The position numbers and the translations under genes were made by a program. This document shows positions 13,531-16,289 of a DNA stretch of 16,289 nucleotides, in pieces. The notes under the pieces were generated by a model. That model did no database searches, was not told the origin of the DNA, and saw only the letters and a program-made list of their open reading frames with translations. Numbering within the stretch: position 1 is the stretch's first letter; every line of letters begins with the position of its first letter. The stretch is from Actinomycetota bacterium (GTDB taxonomy: Bacteria > Actinomycetota > Acidimicrobiia > Acidimicrobiales > Ilumatobacteraceae): contig SXYT01000011.1 of NCBI GenBank assembly GCA_005788205.1, forward strand, positions 1 through 16,289. The letters are read 5' to 3'.

Positions 13531-15101
13531 TGGGACGCCGCATCCTGTTCATCACCACCGACCAGCAGCGCTTCGACGCACTCGGCTGCAACGGGGGCAC
13601 GGTCGCACGGACACCCGTGATCGACTCGCTCGCTCGCGACGGCATCAACTACACGAGGGCCCACCCACAGAACGTCGTGTGCATGCCCTCGCGCAGCACG
13701 ATGGTCACCGGCCAGCACGTCGCGACCCACGGTGTCTGGATGAACGGTGTCGCCCTGCCCGAGGATGCACCGAGCATCGCGCTCACGCTGCGCCAGGCCG
13801 GGTACCGAACGGCGCTCGTCGGCAAGGCGCACTTCGAGCCGTTGCTGGACCCGTTCCTCAGGTTCGCCGAGAACCGGATGGGCCGAGACGGCACCCACAG
13901 CGAGATGTTCACGATGCCCGACGGGTCCGTGGTGCCGCACCGCGGGTTCGACCACATGGAGTTCGCAGGCCACGGTGCCGCGGGCAACCTGCACTATGTC
14001 GGCTGGCTGCGCTCCGAGCACCCCGAGGTGATGGGCAAGTTCGTGCCCAACCTGGACGGCGACCTCGAGGTCACCACCGAGCCGGGTGGCGACACGATGG
14101 CCCCGCAGGTGCGCACCACGAACGACGTCCCGCGCGGCTGGTACCACACCGAGTGGGTGGCGGACCGCACGATCGCGTGGCTCGACTCGATGGGCCAGGA
14201 CGACGACTGGTTCTGCTGGATGTCATTCCCGGACCCGCACCACCCGTGGGACCCACCGCAGTCGGAACTGCACCGTGTCGACTGGCGCGACCTCGACCTG
14301 CCGGCCGGCTACATCGCGGACCATGAGGAACGCGAGAAAGTCCTCGCATCCAAGCCGGCGCACTGGATGGGCTGGTACGACGGCTCCTTCGTGTCGAACT
14401 ACGAGGCACCGCTGAAGTGGGTGCCGGCCACGCTGCAGCCCGACCAGGTGCGCGAGATCAACGCGATGGTCCACGTGAAGAACGAGCTCATCGACGAGGC
14501 CGTCGGCCGCGTTCTCGCGTCGCTGCGTGCGCGCGGGTGGGACGACGACGTCGACATCGTGTTCACCACTGACCACGGCGAGATGCAGGGTGACTTCGGC
14601 CTGCTCTTCAAGGGTCCGTACCACGTGGACTCCTTGATGCGCCTCCCCCTCATCTGGAGACCCGCCAAGAGTGCAGGGATCGCTCCTGCCACCGTCACCG
14701 CACCAGTCGGCCACGTGTCGCTCGCCGCCACGTTCGCCTCGATCGCAGGCCTGCCCCGTCCGGACTACACCGAGGCGCCTGCCCTGCCCGTGAATGACGA
14801 CGACGCACGTGAACGGGGTTTCGAGCGCGTGCTCACGGAATGGGACAGCGTCCTGTTCGGCAAGGAGGTCGGCGTGCGCACGATCTTCCGGGACAACTGG
14901 ACATGCTCGGCGATGCTGCCCGGCACGCTGCACGACGGCACCGAGGGCGAACTGTACGACCACGCCAACGACCCGTTGCAGCGCGTGAACAGGTGGGACG
15001 ACCCCTCCGTGCGCTCTCTGCGCGACGACATGCTCGCCGACATGTGGGACCACCTGCCGTCCGTGGTGTCACCGCGGCGCACCTGCGACGCACCCGTCTG
15101 A
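13530..15101 (+). CDS. Type I sulfatase (alkaline phosphatase superfamily), cytosolic
   Basis: A 523-aa sulfatase. The signature CMPSRSTMVTGQ gives Cys51, Pro53 and Arg55, the C-x-P-S-R motif whose Cys becomes formylglycine. Metal ligands fit Asp11 (TTDQQR) and Asp348-His349 (TTDHGE), with the later FKGPYH segment holding the usual Lys and His. Sulfatases hydrolyse sulfate esters; the GEMQGDFGLLFKGPYH region also resembles choline sulfatases and phosphonate monoesterases, so the exact substrate is open. There is no signal peptide (MGRRILFITTDQQ), so it should act in the cytosol. It starts at the ATG overlapping the SRPBCC stop, with a GAGGGAGGG ribosome site. A formylglycine-generating enzyme would be needed in trans and is not in the window. 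Confidence 0.92.
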   Translation: MGRRILFITTDQQRFDALGCNGGTVARTPVIDSLARDGINYTRAHPQNVVCMPSRSTMVTGQHVATHGVWMNGVALPEDAPSIALTLRQAGYRTALVGKAHFEPLLDPFLRFAENRMGRDGTHSEMFTMPDGSVVPHRGFDHMEFAGHGAAGNLHYVGWLRSEHPEVMGKFVPNLDGDLEVTTEPGGDTMAPQVRTTNDVPRGWYHTEWVADRTIAWLDSMGQDDDWFCWMSFPDPHHPWDPPQSELHRVDWRDLDLPAGYIADHEEREKVLASKPAHWMGWYDGSFVSNYEAPLKWVPATLQPDQVREINAMVHVKNELIDEAVGRVLASLRARGWDDDVDIVFTTDHGEMQGDFGLLFKGPYHVDSLMRLPLIWRPAKSAGIAPATVTAPVGHVSLAATFASIAGLPRPDYTEAPALPVNDDDARERGFERVLTEWDSVLFGKEVGVRTIFRDNWTCSAMLPGTLHDGTEGELYDHANDPLQRVNRWDDPSVRSLRDDMLADMWDHLPSVVSPRRTCDAPV

Positions 15102-15102
15102 G

Positions 15103-15118
15103 CGCGCGCCGGCGCGCG
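15103..15118. terminator. 16-nt perfect palindrome between convergent stops
   Basis: CGCGCGCCGGCGCGCG is fully self-complementary and fills the 18-nt gap between the sulfatase stop (15101) and the nitrilase stop (15120). As RNA it can form a 6-bp GC stem with a CCGG loop in either direction, as expected for a bidirectional terminator. No T-run follows. Confidence 0.5.
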
Positions 15119-15119
15119 A

Positions 15120-15995
15120 CTACTGGGTGCCGATGAACCCGTCGAGCGACGTGACGGCACCGTAGAGATCGGGCCTCCTGTCGCGGAAGAGTCCCCACGA
15201 CAGGCGCACCCGCTCCAGTTCCGCACGGTCGAACGACGCGACGAGAACCGCCTCCGAGTCGCGGCCGGCCTCTGCGACCTTCGCCCCGGTGTTGTCGGCG
15301 ATGAACGAGCTCCCGTAGAAGGTGATCTCCGTCTGCTCGCCCTTCTCGTGGCCGAAACGGTTGGCCGCGACGACCGGGAGGAGGTTCGCGCCCGCATGGC
15401 CCTGCATGACGCGCTGCCAGTGCCCGCTCGAGTCCCATGACGGGTCCGGCGGCTCGCTGCCGATCGCTGTGGGGTACAGGATGCACTCCGCGCCCTGCAG
15501 TGCCATCGCACGGGCTGCCTCCGGGAACCACTGGTCCCAGCAGATGCCGAGACCGACGCGTCCGTGCGCGGTGTCCCACACGCGGAAGCCGGTGTCACCC
15601 GGGGAGAAGTAGAACTTCTCGCTGTAGCCGATGCCGTCGGGGATGTGGCTCTTGCGGTACGTGCCGAGCGTGGCCCCGTCGGCGTCCACCATCACGACCG
15701 TGTTGAACAGTGCGTTGCCCGCGCGCTCGAAGATACTGAGCGGCAGGACCACGCCGAGTTCGGCGGCGAGAGCGGAGAACCGGGCGACGGTGGGGTGCCC
15801 GGCAACGGGACGCGCACGGAGCAGGTGCACGGCATCCACGTCCTTGCAGAAGTAAACATCCTCGAACAGCTCGGGAATGAGGATTATTCGCGCGCCACGT
15901 GCGGCGGCCTCGCGGACGAGGCGTTCGGCGGTGGCGAGATTCGTCCCGGCGTCCTGCGTCATCGACATCTGGATCGCGGCAAGTGACAGCGTCAT
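15120..15995 (-). CDS. Carbon-nitrogen hydrolase, N-carbamoylputrescine amidase-like
   Basis: A 291-aa nitrilase-superfamily protein. The catalytic triad is Glu42 (PELFE), Lys115 (YRKSHIPD) and Cys152 (GICWDQWFPE). The sequence follows N-carbamoylputrescine amidases closely: YFCK after the first motif, IPDGIGYSEKFYFSPGDTGF, YPTAIGSEP, and HWQRVMQGHAGAN followed by a PVVAANR-type end. That enzyme turns N-carbamoylputrescine into putrescine, carbon dioxide and ammonia in the agmatine route to polyamines. No agmatine deiminase is in the window, so the exact substrate is inferred. The ATG at 15995 has a TAGAGT hexamer 6 nt upstream. It is divergent from a TetR gene, which could regulate it. Confidence 0.87.
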   Translation of the reverse strand: MTLSLAAIQMSMTQDAGTNLATAERLVREAAARGARIILIPELFEDVYFCKDVDAVHLLRARPVAGHPTVARFSALAAELGVVLPLSIFERAGNALFNTVVMVDADGATLGTYRKSHIPDGIGYSEKFYFSPGDTGFRVWDTAHGRVGLGICWDQWFPEAARAMALQGAECILYPTAIGSEPPDPSWDSSGHWQRVMQGHAGANLLPVVAANRFGHEKGEQTEITFYGSSFIADNTGAKVAEAGRDSEAVLVASFDRAELERVRLSWGLFRDRRPDLYGAVTSLDGFIGTQ

Positions 15996-16001
15996 ACCGT
16001 C

Positions 16002-16007
16002 ACTCTA
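16002..16007 (-). promoter_or_regulatory. Leaderless -10 element for the nitrilase gene
   Basis: On the minus strand this reads TAGAGT, followed by exactly 6 nt (GACGGT) and the ATG at 15995. No ribosome site is seen. Confidence 0.5.
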
Positions 16008-16035
16008 CGGAAAGCGGTCACCCCGCGGATGCGGA

Positions 16036-16052
16036 CACAGCGGCGTGCTGTG
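16036..16052. promoter_or_regulatory. Candidate operator of the TetR regulator
   Basis: CACAGC (16036-16041), a 5-nt spacer, and GCTGTG (16047-16052) form a perfect 6-5-6 palindrome. It ends one base before the putative -10 of the tetR-type gene and lies in the region shared with the divergent nitrilase gene. Size and position fit an autoregulatory TetR operator. Confidence 0.45.
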
Positions 16053-16053
16053 G

Positions 16054-16059
16054 GACAAT
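16054..16059 (+). promoter_or_regulatory. Candidate leaderless -10 element for the TetR gene
   Basis: GACAAT (one mismatch to TANNNT at its first position) is followed by 6 nt and the ATG at 16066. The spacing equals that of the other leaderless starts in the window. Confidence 0.35.
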
Positions 16060-16065
16060 TCGGGA

Positions 16066-16289
16066 ATGACAGCAACCGCACGGCAGACCGAGCGCTCGCG
16101 CCAGACCGACCTCCGGGTCGCCGAGAGTGCCGCCAACGCTGTCCGGCGCGACGGCATAGACCAGCTGGCGCTCACGCGTGTCGCCGCGGATGCCGGGTAC
16201 AGCAGCGGCGTGATCTACGCCCGCTGCGACGACAGGTCGGAACTGATGGTGCTCGCCTGGCAGAAGAGCTTCTGGCCGTCTTTGCGTGA
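16066..16289 (+). CDS. TetR/AcrR family transcriptional regulator, 3'-truncated by window edge
   Basis: The 74 visible codons contain a TetR-type DNA-binding domain: a first helix (DLRVAESAANAVRRDGIDQL), then the helix-turn-helix LTRVAADAGYSSGVIYARCDDRSELM (36-61), including the usual G-x-I-Y pattern followed by an acidic, basic and SEL stretch. The frame is still open at the last base; the TGA that ends the window is out of frame. The ligand-binding domain is missing. TetR proteins usually repress their own gene and a divergent neighbour, here the nitrilase gene. A link to mycofactocin (some clusters have a TetR regulator, MftR) is possible but not shown, as it lies 6 kb from mftF. Confidence 0.8.
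   Translation, partial: MTATARQTERSRQTDLRVAESAANAVRRDGIDQLALTRVAADAGYSSGVIYARCDDRSELMVLAWQKSFWPSLR

Noticed and set aside
16287..16289. TGA at the window end as the stop of the TetR gene
   Set aside because: It is out of frame with the TetR start; the protein of 74 residues is cut by the window edge rather than naturally truncated.
1..16289. CRISPR arrays, tRNA or rRNA genes, insertion sequences, prophage or attachment sites
   Set aside because: I saw no regularly spaced repeats, tRNA-like folds, transposase motifs or terminal inverted repeats; base composition looks uniform across the window.

Overview
The window is GC-rich DNA with tightly packed genes on both strands. It most likely comes from an actinobacterium, plausibly an Acidimicrobiia-type lineage. 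Pointers are the mycofactocin locus, NDMA-dependent-type zinc alcohol dehydrogenases, frequent GTG starts, and a recurring TANNNT hexamer 6-7 nt in front of start codons, as in leaderless actinobacterial transcripts. The taxonomic guess is inference.

Layout. (1) 1-918 is the 3' part of an LCP (LytR-CpsA-Psr) cell-wall polymer ligase gene. (2) 944-5093 on the minus strand is a compact operon, read right to left: zinc alcohol dehydrogenase B, zinc alcohol dehydrogenase A, a MoxR-type AAA ATPase and a VWA-domain protein. The last junctions overlap, and the VWA gene probably starts at a CTG. (3) 5094-5195 is a divergent control region. (4) 5196-9977 on the plus strand is a mycofactocin biosynthesis operon: mftA (42-aa precursor ending IDGMCGVY), mftB, mftC, then a PlsY-like acyltransferase and a DedA-family membrane protein, then mftE (creatininase-type peptidase) and mftF (glycosyltransferase). 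No mftD is present; the two lipid-type membrane proteins lie between mftC and mftE, where mftD would usually be found. (5) 9946-12362 holds a DUF4395-type membrane protein, an alanine-racemase-fold PLP protein and a ROK sugar kinase. (6) 12449-15101 holds uracil-DNA glycosylase and an SRPBCC protein coupled to a cytosolic type I sulfatase. (7) 15120-16289 holds an N-carbamoylputrescine-amidase-like nitrilase divergent from a TetR regulator that runs off the window.

How it fits together: MftA is bound by MftB, its C-terminal Val-Tyr is modified by the radical SAM enzyme MftC, released by MftE and glycosylated by MftF, giving a redox cofactor that re-oxidises the tightly bound NAD(H) of nicotinoprotein alcohol dehydrogenases such as the two encoded divergently. 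The MoxR/VWA pair in the dehydrogenase operon suggests a dedicated maturation or remodelling chaperone. The main points for follow-up are the missing mftD with the inserted plsY-dedA pair, the dehydrogenase-MoxR-VWA operon, the series of leaderless promoters with nearly constant spacing, and a 6-5-6 palindrome abutting the tetR promoter.
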